From Lathyrus oleraceus (taxonomy: Eukaryota; Streptophyta; Magnoliopsida; Fabales; Fabaceae): a DNA stretch of 64,000 nucleotides. Within the stretch, counting starts at the first letter, position 1. The number at the start of each line of letters is the position of its first letter. The stretch spans positions 347,192,846 through 347,256,845 of the forward strand of contig NC_066585.1 of the NCBI RefSeq assembly GCF_024323335.1. The letters are read 5' to 3'. A program made the translations under genes and the position numbers. The notes under the pieces were generated by a model, which saw only the letters and a program-made list of their open reading frames with translations, had not been told where the DNA came from and made no database searches. Positions 45,922-58,079 of the stretch are shown here, piece by piece.

Positions 45922-47418
45922 TGATGGCATATAAGTGGTTTTTCTGTCCACTTATGTGTCATAAATATGAAAAACCTTCTGACTTGGTCTTTGATAACGA
46001 GAAATCGTATCGTGTTTTTAGGCTTATTTCACATGTTATCCGTCTTTGTTTTTATGCATTTTATCGCCTTTTACTTCTATTTTATTTGTTTTGCAGTTGT
46101 TAGCCGATTTCATTGGAGATTTGGAAGCCTTGCGAGAAAGAAGCGAAAAAGGAGCTAAAGTGGAGCAAAAGACCTAGTTTTGGCTATTCTGAGTATATGG
46201 CATTCGCCACCTACTATATGGCGTTCTCCATCTCCACTACCCGCCACGTAATTTAATGAGCAAGGCAATGGTGTTCACCATTTCCCTAATGAAGTTCGCC
46301 ATCTTCATGCAGAAACAGAACTGCGCTAGTGGGGCAGTTTCTTAGCAGTTTTTCAACCATTTCTCCCTCCACTAAGTCTGCACGTTCAAGACAGTTACCA
46401 AGCCTATGAGCTCTATATATAGAGCCATTTTTGGAGTGTTATGCGTCCATTGAATTCACACGGAAGCTCTGTCAAAATTCCGTCTTAGTTTTAGGCAGAA
46501 AATTACCTGTAAAGTGGCAATAACTCACATTGAGGGATTGTCACACCTTTTTTATTTTTTGTACTGTTTGTACTTTGGATCAAGAACAAGCTTGCTGTTA
46601 TTTTCAAGTTCAAATTAATTCAAGTTTTAGTTTATGCAATTTCAGGTTTTTTTTACCTATTTTAATATTTGTATGTTTTACTATTTTTTTACTTGCATGC
46701 CATGCTATTCTTAGTTTTGAATGCCTTAATCATGTTTCTCTCAATTAATATTATGCCTTTCTAAATTATCTTGAGTCCGGCGTATGAGGATCGTCGTTAC
46801 CGACGGAACTGGGTAGAAATAATAGGCGTGAATATATGATTTAATTATGTTATGGATTTGGTTTCTAATTGTATGTTTTATTGTTTTGGCACGAGAGTAT
46901 GGAATAAATCAAGGTTCAGTCTGATAACGCGAGAGTGTAAGGAAGGAACCAGATAGTGGAAACTAGGCATCGATCCTAAAAACAGCGAGAGCGCTTTAGA
47001 CATCGTTTAAGATCTCATTTACTTTCAAATTATGCTTTCTAATTAGAACGGGAGAGCAAAATCATGTGGTTAGGAGGTGTGATCTTTGTCAATAGCGCGA
47101 GAGTGTGAGACGGGACCTTTAAGTCGATATTTTCTACATAACACAATAGAATCATATTTAGTGCCCGAATTCTACCTAAGCCCTTAGGAACACGGAATCC
47201 ATATTTCGGACTCGTTTTTATCATAACTTTTAAACTGTTAGAAATTAGTACTTTTATTCCCGTTCATAACCTTATAACCTTTAGCCTTAGCTTTGTACTG
47301 CAACAATAGATGACATTAGTTTGACTATTAGTCTCCGTGGGTTCGATAATCTTTTAAAACTACATGATAGGTTGTGCACTTGCAGTCATCATCCGACAAA
47401 CACATCAGTCAGTGGTCA
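45922..47418 (+). repeat. 5' LTR of the Athila-type element
   Basis: About 1.5 kb runs from TGATGGCATATAAGTGG to CAGTCAGTGGTCA, just before the PBS. The palindromic CTCTATATATAGAG at 46411-46424 contains the likely TATA box. Without the partner LTR the start is inferred from the TG rule and the end of copia similarity. The open frames 45921-46158 and 46530-46748 are not supported as genes. Confidence 0.68.
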
Positions 47419-47424
47419 AGTTTT

Positions 47425-47442
47425 TGGCGCCGCTGCCGGGGA
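47425..47442 (+). other. Primer binding site (tRNA-Asp type)
   Basis: TGGCGCCGCTGCCGGGGA is the PBS type shared by Athila elements, a few bases after the LTR end. Confidence 0.9.
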
Positions 47443-47522
47443 ATAATTTAGTCAATATTGTGATTCCTTTATTGCGCGGTATAGACTAAGGCAACAAAAA
47501 TTTCTTTTTCTTTGTCAATTGT

Positions 47523-47902
47523 ATGCCAGACACTCGCTCTCAGAACAATGAGTTAGAGAAACCAATTGACGATATCGAGCGTTACCTTAATCTAAAATGC
47601 AAAATTAATAATTTTCGTATTAAATACGATCTTCTAGATCCTAATATCCCATTTTCAGTAACGAAACCAATTATGGCCGAAAGACCACAAAACCGTCAAT
47701 TGAAGTATTATGTTGTTCCATCAAAAGCAAAACCACATAATAACATTGTTGCCCCTGCCATCAATCGAAATGATTTCGAGTTGAAACCTTCGCTGTTATC
47801 AGCCGTTCAACAAAACCAATTTTCAGGAAGTCTTACAGACGATTCTAACTTACATTTATCAGTGTTTGTGCAGTACGCAGACACAATGAAAGCGAATGGT
47901 GT
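47523..47902 (+). pseudogene. Athila gag, N-terminal part (cut by Ogre-2 insertion)
   Basis: The frame opens at MPDTRSQNNELEK and shows the Athila gag signature: IMAERPQNRQLKYYVVPS, HNNIVAPAI, FELKPSLLSAVQQNQFSG and the LHLSVFVQYADTMKANGV motif. The last codons lie at the insertion site; the target duplication GGTGT is 47898-47902. The remainder of gag begins at 61356 in a compatible frame. Confidence 0.9.
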
Positions 47903-49444
47903 TGTAACACCCCAAAATTTGCCCTCCTCATTCATGCATTCATTTCATATTGCATTTCATCATGTCAATCAGAATTAGATCCGGAAAAAAAAAAGAAAAA
48001 AAAAACGAATTTTTTACAAAAATAAATAAAATATAATAAAAAAAAATTGGACTTGGGTCTCTCTCATTTGAGCCCACAAAACCATGAAATTCAGTCTATA
48101 AATACCAAGGCTTCACTTGAGAAAAATGAAGAGAAGCAAAATACTCTGAGGTTTCCTTGGAATAAAACCCTGGACAAAACCTGAAGAGAAACCTGACAGA
48201 GAACTCAGAGCAGCCTCCAAACCCTGAAGGGCCTCACGGGTGCAACTCAATTTCAATCAAGCTCTCCAATCAGGTTTGCCCTATTCCCATTATTTTACGC
48301 CTTCAATTTGAATGTTCTAAATGTGTGATGTATTATGAATGGGTGAAACCTATGCCTTGAATGTTTAATCACATGATTTCTGAAGTGTATGCCACAGGGT
48401 TTGAGGTTTCTGAAACCATACTGTTATCCATGAAAAAAATGCTTATGGTGTTTCACTAACCCTTTTGTTGAGTTTTTGTGAGGGCTCACATGACTTTTGC
48501 AGGGATAACTTGCGTGGTTTCCCACTTTATTTGTGGGATAACCCCTGGAGGTTCATTCCGATTACCTGTACTGACCCACTTTCTTTGATGATGTTAGCTT
48601 GGAAGGATCTCAGGGTTTCCCATTCCTCTAATTGATGTTACTTTGGATCTTTATCTGCGTGGTACTTTTACATTTTTCCCGCATTTTACTGATTTCCTAG
48701 CTGGAAGACCTCGATAGGAGGCAATGTTTTTGTGTTTACTTTATGCAGGTTCCTTTGTCCAGGGTTAAGAGCTATGAGGTCTTATCCTCATTACCCTTTT
48801 GCATGCGCGTTCCTACAATGCAAACAAACCCTTCATTGATTTTTCTTCTCCATAACACACATTTACTCCTTCTACTACATATGAGTAAGTCTCCAAAGGT
48901 CGAACATCCGGTAGATTGCGTAGTAACTTCGTTCATCCAAAACCCACTCCATATCCCCGTAGTTGGCCGAACTACGGCTTGCTCTGATTCTCATTCCAGA
49001 TGAGATACGTAGGCATAAGACGCGATGTCTTAGCGAGCACACATCCCCCAACCCATAGGTCAGCCGAGCTACGAAGACTCTGATTCTCATATTCAGATGA
49101 GATACGTATGCAGTGGATGCGACATCCGCGCGAGTCATTTTCATTTAACCCCCTTTTTTTAGTAAATAACACATTAGATAAACCCACACCCTTTAGACAA
49201 GAACTACAAAAGTGGATCCTGTAGAGTACTACGGATGCGTAGGGGTGCTAATACCTTCCCTTCACATAACCGACTCCCGAACCCAAGATTTGGTTGCAAG
49301 ACCCCGTCTTGTCCTTTCCTTTTTCAGGTTTACTTCGAGCGTTTCCTTTCCCTCCTTTGGGATGAATAACGCACGGTGGCGACTCTTCTGTCATTTTCTT
49401 TCGCCGGTTGTTTTTTCGTGCACTGTATTTTTCAGGTTGCACCA
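47903..49444 (+). repeat. 5' LTR of Ogre-type element 2
   Basis: It starts TGTAACACCCCAAAATTTG and ends GGTTGCACCA; the partner ends GGTTGCGACA. TATAAATA at 48097-48104 is a good TATA box, conserved at 60003-60010. Internal inverted words such as CCGTAGTTGGCCGAACTACGG (near 48956) can form hairpins. Confidence 0.93.
48097..48104 (+). promoter_or_regulatory. Putative TATA box of Ogre-type element 2
   Basis: TATAAATA occurs about 195 bases into the LTR, in the context CAGTCTATAAATACCAAGG. It is identical in the 3' LTR. Confidence 0.6.
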
Positions 49445-49446
49445 GC

Positions 49447-49464
49447 TGGCGACTCTGTTGGGGA
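49447..49464 (+). other. Primer binding site (tRNA-Arg type) of Ogre-2
   Basis: TGGCGACTCTGTTGGGGA lies two bases after the LTR end and differs from the Ogre-1 PBS by one base. Confidence 0.9.
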
Positions 49465-50483
49465 GTAAGAAGTTGACCTCTTGCTGGTCCATCTTCCCTA
49501 AGCGAGTCCCTCCTAGCTTGTGTGATTTCTTGTTTATTGGGTGTTCATGCTTTTGTACATTTATTTGCTTACCTGCTTGCATGCATCTGTTGTATCTATT
49601 GGATCTGTTTGTTTGTTTGTTGGGATGGGATGTTCTATGAGAGATAAGCCCATTACCCAGGCTTGAGTGTACACACAGGTTTTAGAGTGGATGATCATGA
49701 GGCTTGCATGGCATGTTGCTACGTTAAGTCGTTCGTGAAGAACCACACCAAGACGAGGTTTCTTTTGGATATATTATGTCCTACGGATGTTCCGTAACGA
49801 CATGATATTCCTCTAGAAATTGTCGACTCTGGTGACCATTTCCCGAGAACTCAGTTGAGGCCTCTCCTCCGAGACGTGATTATGTTAGCTCTGGTGGGCG
49901 CATTCTCGCTGATCAATCCGAGGACCCCGAGACTGGGAACTTGCTTTAGGATGTCCTGTTGAGGGGAGTCAGTGGAGGTCTTTTATCCCGTAATAATGCC
50001 AAACCTTCAGTGGTAAACGTATTATTCGCGACTGAAGGGCTGAAGCTGACGAACTTCTGTTCTTAGAACCTACCAGTGAGGGGTGGGCAAAATTCAGGAA
50101 ACCTTAACCTCCAACCAACCCGGTTTTCTGGAGCAGAGTTTTGGTCTTGTATTATATTCCTCAGTGAATTTCTCTCCAGGAAGTGCAACCTGACAGATGT
50201 TCAAGCGGATCCATCAATTCTGATTGACATGCCTTTGCATTGCATAACATCATCTGCATATTTTCATCCAACATCTCATGCTTATTCATTTGCAGGGTAT
50301 TCCCTTTCTAAACGGGGGTGCCTTAAAACTGAACAAGCAGTGCATCGCATACCATGCATATTAACCCTTGTCTGTTTTGCAGGTGTCACCGCAGTGTCTA
50401 ATGTTTGTTCCCTGTATCAGGCAGTTATTGGTCCCAAGCGAGTTCACAGATACCCGACAAAGGAAAACCGTCCACGACTAGCG
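49465..50483 (+). other. Leader of Ogre-2; no ORF1
   Basis: About 1 kb lies between PBS and the gag start. An open frame extends upstream of gag to 50076, but the text looks like leader. The ORF1 gene present at this place in element 1 (13251-14753) is absent. Confidence 0.7.
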
Positions 50484-52287
50484 ATGGACCAAGTACAGAA
50501 AGAGCTGGCTGATATGCGTGAAAGGATGGATCAGTTCATGACATTGATGACTGGTATGGCAGCAGGTCAAGAAAAGCTGAGGGAATTGGTTGGGCAACCG
50601 AGGCCTGATCCGGAGGTGGAGATACTAAATGCTGAGGGAAACCCTGGTAACCCTGGGAACGCTGATAACCTTGTGAACACTGGTAACGCGGGTAACGCAA
50701 ATGCTGATGGAAACCCGGGTAATGTTGGCAACACAGGGAATGTTGGAAATGGTATTGGCGGAAGGTACGATGTGAATCAAGGAATTCGGATTAACGGGCG
50801 CCCCGTTACTGAAGATTATCAGTGTGATCAATTTTCTTTGCACGACGAGGCCCTCGAGACCACTCGCCGTATGGATGAGCTTGCTGAGAAGCTCAAATCT
50901 TTGGAGTCTCAAAATTCCTTAGGCTTTGATGTCACAAATCTAGGTCTGGTTAAGGGAGTAAGGATTCCTCACAAGTTCAAACCCCCTACTTTTGAGAAAT
51001 ACAACGGGGCTTCTTGCCCACGCACTCATCTCCAATCTTATTTGGGAAGGTTGGGAGCTCACACAGAAGATGAAAAGCTGTGGATGTACTATTTTGAAGA
51101 CAGCTTAATTGGAGCTTCTCGTGAATGGTATTCTCATTTGTCTCGTACTACCATCAAGAGCTGGAAAGACTTGGCAGAGGCTTTTGTCAAGCAATATAAA
51201 TACAACTTGGACATGGCTCCAAATCGGACCTTGTTGCAAGGTATGTCCCAGACTGCCAAGGAGACCTTTAGAGAGTATGCTCAGCGTTGGAGACAGATTG
51301 ATGCGTTCGTCCAACCCCCTATGTCTGAAAGGGAGATGGCGGACATGTTCATGAACACTCTTCAAGGCAATTATATTGAGAGATTGGCTGCTTTCCCGTC
51401 AATCAGCTTTGCAGAGATAGTAATTGCTGGAGAAAGAATCGAGAGTCTGTTGAAGATGGGCCGAATTCAAGACAATAGTGCTTCCAACTCATCAGGTCCC
51501 AAGAGACCGTTTGCTGGTAACGGTCAGCGAAGAAAAGAAGGTGAGACGAGCGTTGTATATGCCGGCAGAGGCAGGGGTAGAGGACGCCCTAATTATTATC
51601 AAGATCAAGTGGCCGCAGTCACTATTCCAACACCTGTTCCTCAACCGCAATATCATCCGCAACAACAACCCAGGTACAACAATCAACAACAAGGAGGTAA
51701 TCCGGGTCAGCAGAGACACTATCAACAACGTCCAAGGCAGACGGACCGGGTCATCGAGCCAATCCCAATGCCTTATTCAGTATTACTTCCCAAGCTGATT
51801 GGCATGAATCTGGTTACATTGAGAACTCTTGCCCCACCAATCGATCCCAATAATTTGCCTAGAGGTTATGATGTCAACGCCAGATGTGCTTTTCACTCCA
51901 ACGCACCTGGCCATACTACAGATAATTGCAAGGCTCTCCAGTTAAAGGTACAAGATTTGAGAGATGCCCAGGCTATCAATTTTGCTCCGGTGCCTAATGT
52001 TATCCAGAACCCGATGCCGGCTCACGGCGGGCAGAAGATTAATGTTGTTGATAGTGGGGAAACTTTGAATTTGGTTTCTGATGTGACTAAGGTGAAGACT
52101 TCGCTATCGGTGGTTAAAGACCGACTTCTGAAAGGACAGATTTTCCCGGGCTGTGGGGAAGAATGCCGAAATTGTCAAGCTGCCGAAAACGGATGTGACA
52201 GTTTGAGAAGGGGTATTCAGCAGCTAATAGATGAAGGTTGTCTTCAGTTCGATCAGGCTCGTCCGGTGAAGAATAATGTATCGACGG
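50484..52287 (+). pseudogene. Ogre-2 gag, interrupted by a solo LTR
   Basis: I choose the start MDQVQKELADMRERMDQF (50484) by analogy with the coiled-coil start of element 1. A low-complexity Asn/Gly linker (GNAGNANADGNPGN) follows, then the gag core: KFKPPTFEKYNGASCPRTHL, WYSHLSRTTIKSWKDL, FVKQYKYNLDMAPNR and ETFREYAQRWRQI (about 50975-51300). A Gln-rich region comes next, and a zinc-knuckle-like CAFHSNAPGHTTDNC near 51885-51930. The frame is open right up to the insertion point, whose target duplication GACGG is 52283-52287. The last codons before the apparent stop at 52322 belong to the inserted LTR. Confidence 0.9.
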
Positions 52288-54245
52288 TGTCATACGGTGA
52301 ACTGACTTTAATGTGTTTTTAATCGCAATGTCGCGGTTAGCAAGAGTCGCCACCGACTTTTCTTTTATCCAATAGGGAAAGGCGGAAAAGAACAGGAAAG
52401 ACCTTAATTTAGATTCTTAGGTTCGGGAGGTACATTATACAAAGGGAAGGTGTTAGCACCCTTTGTATCCATGGTTATCCATGGGCTCTTAATTGCTCAA
52501 TCATTTATGTTTTTCTAATTTGAAAAAGTGTTTGAGAAATGTCTAAGAAATGTTTTGAAAAGGAGAATTTAACCTTGTAATGATTCTTGTATGAATGTAT
52601 ACAAAGTGGTTATCTCGTTTAGTTTTGAAAATAGTTTAGAAAAATAGTTTGGAAGTGTCAGGTGTGAAAATTATTTTAGGTTATGAATGAGCAATTAAGG
52701 GTTATACCTGTCCGAGGTCTTTCCGGGCATTTCCTATCCTTATGAGGGTAAAACTGTCCTTACTATTGAGAAGTAAGTAATTTTATCCTTTGGATGTAAA
52801 AGGGTCATCGTAGGGTCATCGATTGGTCATTGAAGGCAACAGTTGTGAGGATACCTTAGCATTCGAAGGGACTATCATCATTTAACCGTAGGCTACACCG
52901 AAGGGTCGTCGAGGGACAGAATCGTAATTTCGAAGGCAACATCCGAGGGACCATGATTTATTTTATGATGATTTAACCGAAGGGTCTTTGCTAAGGGTAT
53001 CCCCATATTCGCGGGACATGACCATATTACGTAATCGGGGGTAAAAGAGAGGTCCGATATTATTTATTTAAAGTCCATATTTTAAAGTCAATTAGGTGAT
53101 TAGGATGAATCTCCACATTAAAATCAATACATTAAAATTAATACATTAAAAATTAATACATTAAAATTAATTAGGCAATCAATATGAATCTTCACATTAA
53201 AGTGAAGTAATTTAGAATCCATCTCCACGAAGGTCTCCCACACGTAAAGTGGAGTACCTAGCCGGCCGCTCCATTGGGGATATGGAAGCTCTTACACCAT
53301 TCAACACACGGGTTAGAGCATTAAGATAAAATATGATTTGACAATTGCACCATAAAATAGACATAACAGTTATGAGTTCAGGCCAGGTGATACAAAAATC
53401 GCAATTAGATAAACATAAGATAGAACAGCAAAGGGACAAAGCAGCCACTGTCCCATTCGCCTCTGCTTCGCCTAGCGAAGGCTCAGCGAAGGCTCGCTGC
53501 AGGCTCGCTTAGTGATGAGCTAGCGAGCGGCCACGGGTTTGGAGTTTGACAGCAGCATGACTTCCGAAAACCTGCACTCTTATGGCATTCGATCACAGGC
53601 ATAGCATAGACAATTATACAGGATGTTCATACTTAGATTCACATACGAAATCGAATTACATATCAATACTTTAATCGGAATGCATCGTGTATGTAAAGAA
53701 TATCAATTGGAAACGTAAAACAGCGATGATACGCAAACCTGTGTGCAATTGCGATATTGAAAGGGACTGGTTGCTTGGAAGCCGGATTGAGTTGGGCGGC
53801 GGTAGCTTCGGAGCGGAGAAGCGGCCTTCAGGGTTTCTACACTCGGAACTTTCTAAAGTAGCCTCCAGGGTTTCTGTGCCAGGGTTTTCGTCCCTCTTCC
53901 TCCGTTTTTCGTCCTCCGTCTTGGTCTCTCCGTCTCGGTGTCCGTCCGTTTCATTACTGAAGTGCTGGTATTTATAATGCTCTTTTTCATGACCTAATGG
54001 GCTCAGAATGAAGCCCGAAATTTTCTGTTGTCTGTCAGCTTCGCTAGGCGAGCTGGTAGCGAACGTTTGCTTCGCTAGGCGAGCGTGTAGCGAGCGCGTA
54101 GCGAACAGGCCAGTTTGGGCCATTTTCTGGATTGGGCCATTCGTGAGCTGGGCCTTCGTTCCTTTGAGATCAGTGTCATAAAAATGAGTCGGAGTGCCCT
54201 GAAAAATATCTTAAAATATTAATGGGCAAATTTTGGGGTATGACA
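52288..54245 (-). mobile_element. Solo LTR of a third Ogre-type family, inserted in Ogre-2 gag-pro
   Basis: The 1,958-bp insertion has perfect 8-bp terminal inverted ends (TGTCATAC and GTATGACA) and the duplication GACGG on both sides (52283-52287 and 54246-54250). In minus orientation it begins TGTCATACCCCAAAATTTG, like the other Ogre LTRs, and near its end carries TGGCGACTCT (plus-strand AGAGTCGCCA at 52343-52352). No PBS, PPT or coding region is inside, so it is a solo LTR left by LTR-LTR recombination. Dropping it and one duplication copy rejoins the gag-pro frame. The minus frame at 53671-54123 is not supported as a gene. Confidence 0.9.
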
Positions 54246-54250
54246 GACGG

Positions 54251-55818
54251 TGACGTTTTATTTCACTCCTGAAGAAATATATGTTCCCGAGAGACTCGCT
54301 CCGACAATAATATGTTTCCCAGAAGGTACAAAACCAGCAGCGGTGAACATCGAAAGTTTAGCACCAGTCGCAATTTACTCTGACAGCCCTCAACCGACTT
54401 TGGTTGGTCCAATCACCATCACGGTACCAGGACCTGTTCCGTATGAGAAAGACAGTGCTATCCCGTGGCACTATGGGGCTGATATCTACTGCCAGGGGCA
54501 GAAAGTTAACGAAGAAGACATTGACATTGGTAGCTCCGCTGTAGACAATGTTGGAGGGGTTGGTGGCTTCACTCGCAGTGGACGCCTATTTGCACCATCA
54601 ACATTACGCGCGAATACTGAAGCCGAGGCAGCTGCCAAGGTTAAAGGGAAACAGGTATCCACCGAAGAGGTTACTACTAAGGAAGATCCTCCTAAGACCG
54701 CATTCGAGAAGGAAGTGGATGAGTTTATGAGGATTATCAAGAAAAGTGACTACAAGGTAGTCGACCGGCTAAATCAGACACCCTCAAAGATCTCCATTCT
54801 CTCACTATTGCTGTGCTCTGAGGCGCACAGAGCAGCCTTGTTGAAAGTACTGAATATGGCCTATGTTCCACCAGAGATAACTGTTAACCAGCTGGAGTCG
54901 GTAGTTTCCAATGTAAACGCTAGCCAGGGGCTAGGTTTCACCGATAATGACCTGACGTCTGAGGGCAGGAATCACAACAAAGCCTTGCATATCACAATGG
55001 AGTGCAAAGGGGTGATGCTTTCCCATGTTTTGGTTGATACAGGCTCTTCTCTGAATGTTCTTCCAAAGAAAGCCTTAATGAAGTTGGATTGCGATGGCAT
55101 CATCCTGAGGCCAAGTAACTTAATTGTGAGGGCTTTTGATGGCTCTAAGAGAGCTGTCTTTGGCGAAGTTGAGTTGCCAGTTAAGATTGGACCGCAGGTG
55201 TTCAAGAGCACCTTTTATGTGATGGATATCCAGCCTGCCTACAGCTGTCTGCTAGGTCGGCCTTGGATTCATGCTGCCGGTGCTGTTACTTCTACCCTCC
55301 ACCAGAAGCTCAAATATGAACTAGAAGGTCAGATCGTCACTGTCTGTGGTGAAGAGGATATTTTTGTTAGCCACCTGTCTACATTTAAGTATGTAGAGAT
55401 GGACAGCGAGATGCACGAGATGCTGTGTCAGGGCTTCGAAACTACAAACATCAATGAGGTCGCGCCCGAAGCTGTCTTTTCACCTGAATTTGAGAAGGTC
55501 GGGACTTCTATCTCTTCATACAAGCAAGCTGTCGAAGTGGTTAAAGCTGGTAATGCCCAAGGCTGGGGCAAATTTGTGGAGCCAGTCATCAAAGAAGACA
55601 AGTTTGGATTGGGGTATGCTCCGGGATCTCAGAAGAATGAAATCGGTACTCTCTCCAGCGGGGGTTTGGTTTCCCCCCACATCGTCAATGCTGCAGATGA
55701 AGACAAGGCTGACAGCGACTGTGACTTAGATAGCTGGATTCGCCCGTGTGTCCCGGGAGAAAAGCTCGACAATTGGTCGTCTGAAAAAACCGTCCGGGTT
55801 ACTCTACTGAAAGAGTGA
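54251..55818 (+). pseudogene. Ogre-2 protease region (end of gag-pro)
   Basis: The gag-pro frame continues after the solo LTR. It holds a retropepsin-type aspartic protease: VLVDTGSSLNVLPKKAL with the catalytic DTG near 55033, then a flap region (VRAFDGSKRAVFGEV) and LLGRPWIHAAGAV near 55250. Downstream, GLGYAPGSQ resembles the G-patch-like tail seen in related elements. The stop is at 55816-55818. No internal stop is visible, so this half is well preserved, in contrast with pol. Confidence 0.9.
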
Positions 55819-56125
55819 TTTTTATTGTTTTCCTTTATTACATGCATAATAAAGTCTTACACTTTGCCCAAGGTGTAACGGCTCATTCGTAGGGCCATCC
55901 ATTTAGTTACATTTTGCAATTATTTTTATCATCAATAAAGGACGGCTTTTGCAAACAATTTTGTGTTCTCTTTCTTTCAGTTTTTTTACTTTTACAAAAA
56001 AAATGGCAATGTTTCTTTTTTCGTTTTTTCTTTCTTTCCAAAAAAAATCTCTCATTCTAAGGTAAAGCATGATCCTCCATCATGCAGAGCCGACCACTCG
56101 GATCTCACTGCTAACGACACTGCTA
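55819..56125 (+). other. Spacer or putative intron between pro and pol of Ogre-2
   Basis: This is T-rich, non-coding sequence with possible acceptor CTTTCTTTCAG near 55970-55980 and several poly-T/poly-A runs. It corresponds in position to 15677-15913 in element 1. Confidence 0.45.
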
Positions 56126-57353
56126 TGGCCAAGTATGACTTCGACAATCCTATCTATCAAGCCGAAGAAGGGGCTGAGGAAGATTGTGAATTGCCTGAAG
56201 GGTTAGCCAGATTGTTGAAACAGGAGGACCAAGCTATTACACCTTATCAGGAGGTGATTGAGACCGTCAACATCGGTACCGCAGACGACAAGAAAGAGAT
56301 CAAGATCGGGGCAAGTCTACAGGCCGAGAGGAAAGACCGTTGATCATGTACTTGACTGTGTTAGAAAGGTCAATGGGTTGTGTGCTCGGTCAGCATGACG
56401 AGTCAGGTCGAAAAGAGCATGCAATATACTACCTTAGCAAAAGTTTACCGACTGTGAACAAAGATACTCATTGCTCGAGAAAACTTGCCGCGCTTTGGCA
56501 TGGGCTGCTCGCCGACTAAGACAGTATATGTTGACTCACACGACTCTATTGATATCAAAAATGGATCCAGTCAAGTATATTTTTGAAAAGCCATCACTTA
56601 CCGGAAAGGTTACTAGGTGACAAATGATACTGACAGAGTATGACATCCAATACACTTCACAAAAAGCCATCAAGGGAAGTGTCTTGTCAGACTATCTTGC
56701 AGAGCAACCGATTGATGATTACCAACCTATGAGGTTTGACTTCCCTGATGAGGACATCATGTTTCTCAAATCGAAAGATTGAGAGGAACCACTCCCGGAG
56801 GAGGGGCCTGACCCTGAATCCAAATGGGTTATGATGTTTGATGGGGCGGTCCACGTCAATGGTCGCGGAGTTGGTATAGTGTTGATCACACCGGAAGGGG
56901 GTTCATATGCCATTTGGTGCCAGAATAACTTTTCCCTGCACCAACAATGAAGCCGAATACGAAGCTTGTATCCTAAGACTTGAGGAAGCCGTCAATATAC
57001 AGATTAAAACCCTGGATGTATACGGGGATTCAGCTTTGGTCATCAATCAAACCAACGGGAAATGGTGCTATGCTGGAACTACGTACCCAGAATTGACGTA
57101 TCTCGGTCAGAGACGAATGAAGAAAGCATTTGGTCAGAAAGTGCGCCCTCGGGGGTATCAAGTCGGTGAATTGGTACTCAAAATATTTCTTCCTCCCAAC
57201 ACAGATCACAGGGGCAAATGGACACCGAACTATGAGGGTCCGTACGTGGTTAAAAGGATTTTCTATGGCGGAGCTTTGATGCTAACAACCATGGATGGCG
57301 AAGGATTCCCGTCCCCTGTCAACTCAGACGCAGTTAAAAAATACTTCGCATAA
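56126..57353 (+). pseudogene. Ogre-2 pol remnant: RT start, RNase H, second RNase H start, integrase end
   Basis: The RT lead-in (MAKYDFDNPIYQAEEG, KKEIKIGASLQ) breaks off near 56320 and jumps directly into the RNase H lead (PLIMYLTVLERSMGCVLGQ). About 1 kb containing the RT palm and YVDD is missing relative to element 1. RNase H has a 1-bp deletion near 56435 and stops near 56620 and 56780. The second RNase H (open from 56907: NNEAEYEACILRLEEA, YGDSALVINQ) then jumps near 57060 to the integrase C-terminus (QRRMKKAFGQKVRPR, RGKWTPNYEGPYVVKR). The integrase zinc and catalytic regions are lost. Confidence 0.9.
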
Positions 57354-57364
57354 AATAGACCCGC

Positions 57365-57556
57365 TGGACGATAAAAAGAATAGTCCGGGCAAAAAAAGGG
57401 CATCCCGACGAACCAAAAAAAAACAGAATAAAGAGGTTCGGGCAAAAATTAGGGATATAAAAAAAGAGTACACCCGGTGAGTCGAAAACCCAAAAGGACG
57501 GCTCAGGCAAAAATGGGTATCCCGATGGATTGAAAACCCGAAAAGGGGGCGATCCA
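57365..57556 (+). repeat. Hairpin units after the Ogre-2 pol stop (CCC-GAAA-GGG type)
   Basis: Four units are present: GGAC/GTCC (57366-57369 with 57383-57386), CGAACC/GGTTCG (57409-57414 with 57435-57440), TGAGTCG/CGGCTCA (57478-57484 with 57499-57505) and TGGATTG/CGATCCA (57526-57532 with 57550-57556). The last two keep the inner AAAA-CCC-(G/A)AAA(A)-GG core seen in element 1; the first two have A-rich loops only. Each is followed by GGC and an A-rich run. Confidence 0.82.
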
Positions 57557-58079
57557 GGCAAAAGTTAGGGAATAAGCGAATGACTGTGATCTGAGTTCAT
57601 CAGTGTTATATCACCGTTTCATTCAATCCGGCAATCTTCGAAGGTTAAAGATCGACTAATCATCCACTTCAGAAAGCAAGATGAGGACATACGAGCCATA
57701 GCAGAGTCGAAACTCGGTGGGACCCCGTATCCCCATTGCCATTAGGATAGTTCTCTTTTTATAGCGATCACCTCTTTTCAGGGATCAGCTTCCTGATACC
57801 CTCGCCTATTCCTGGCACAAATTTTCTCCCCAGTAAGAGTCGAATAATTCAGTTAAAGAGCCTCTTTATTTTTCATTTATCAGTTTGTTTGCAAAAATGT
57901 CCGAATTTTTGATAAAACATATTGCATATGAACATAATGGTGGCTTTTGCAGATGATTTGCACAGGAAAACATTTAAAATTGCTTTGAATGTGCTTAATC
58001 CCGAACGGTGAATTCAAACCGAGTAATTCCCCCGAGGCATACGTGTATTTTTGGTTGCAGGTCACAGGAACCGAATGCC

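Noticed and set aside
46530..46748. Plus-strand 72-codon hydrophobic frame in the Athila LTR
   Set aside because: T-rich LTR sequence gives a Phe/Leu-rich translation; no gene evidence.
53671..54123. 150-codon minus-strand frame in the solo LTR
   Set aside because: It falls in LTR sequence with short hairpin repeats and has no recognisable domain; composition follows the CGCTAGGCGA words.
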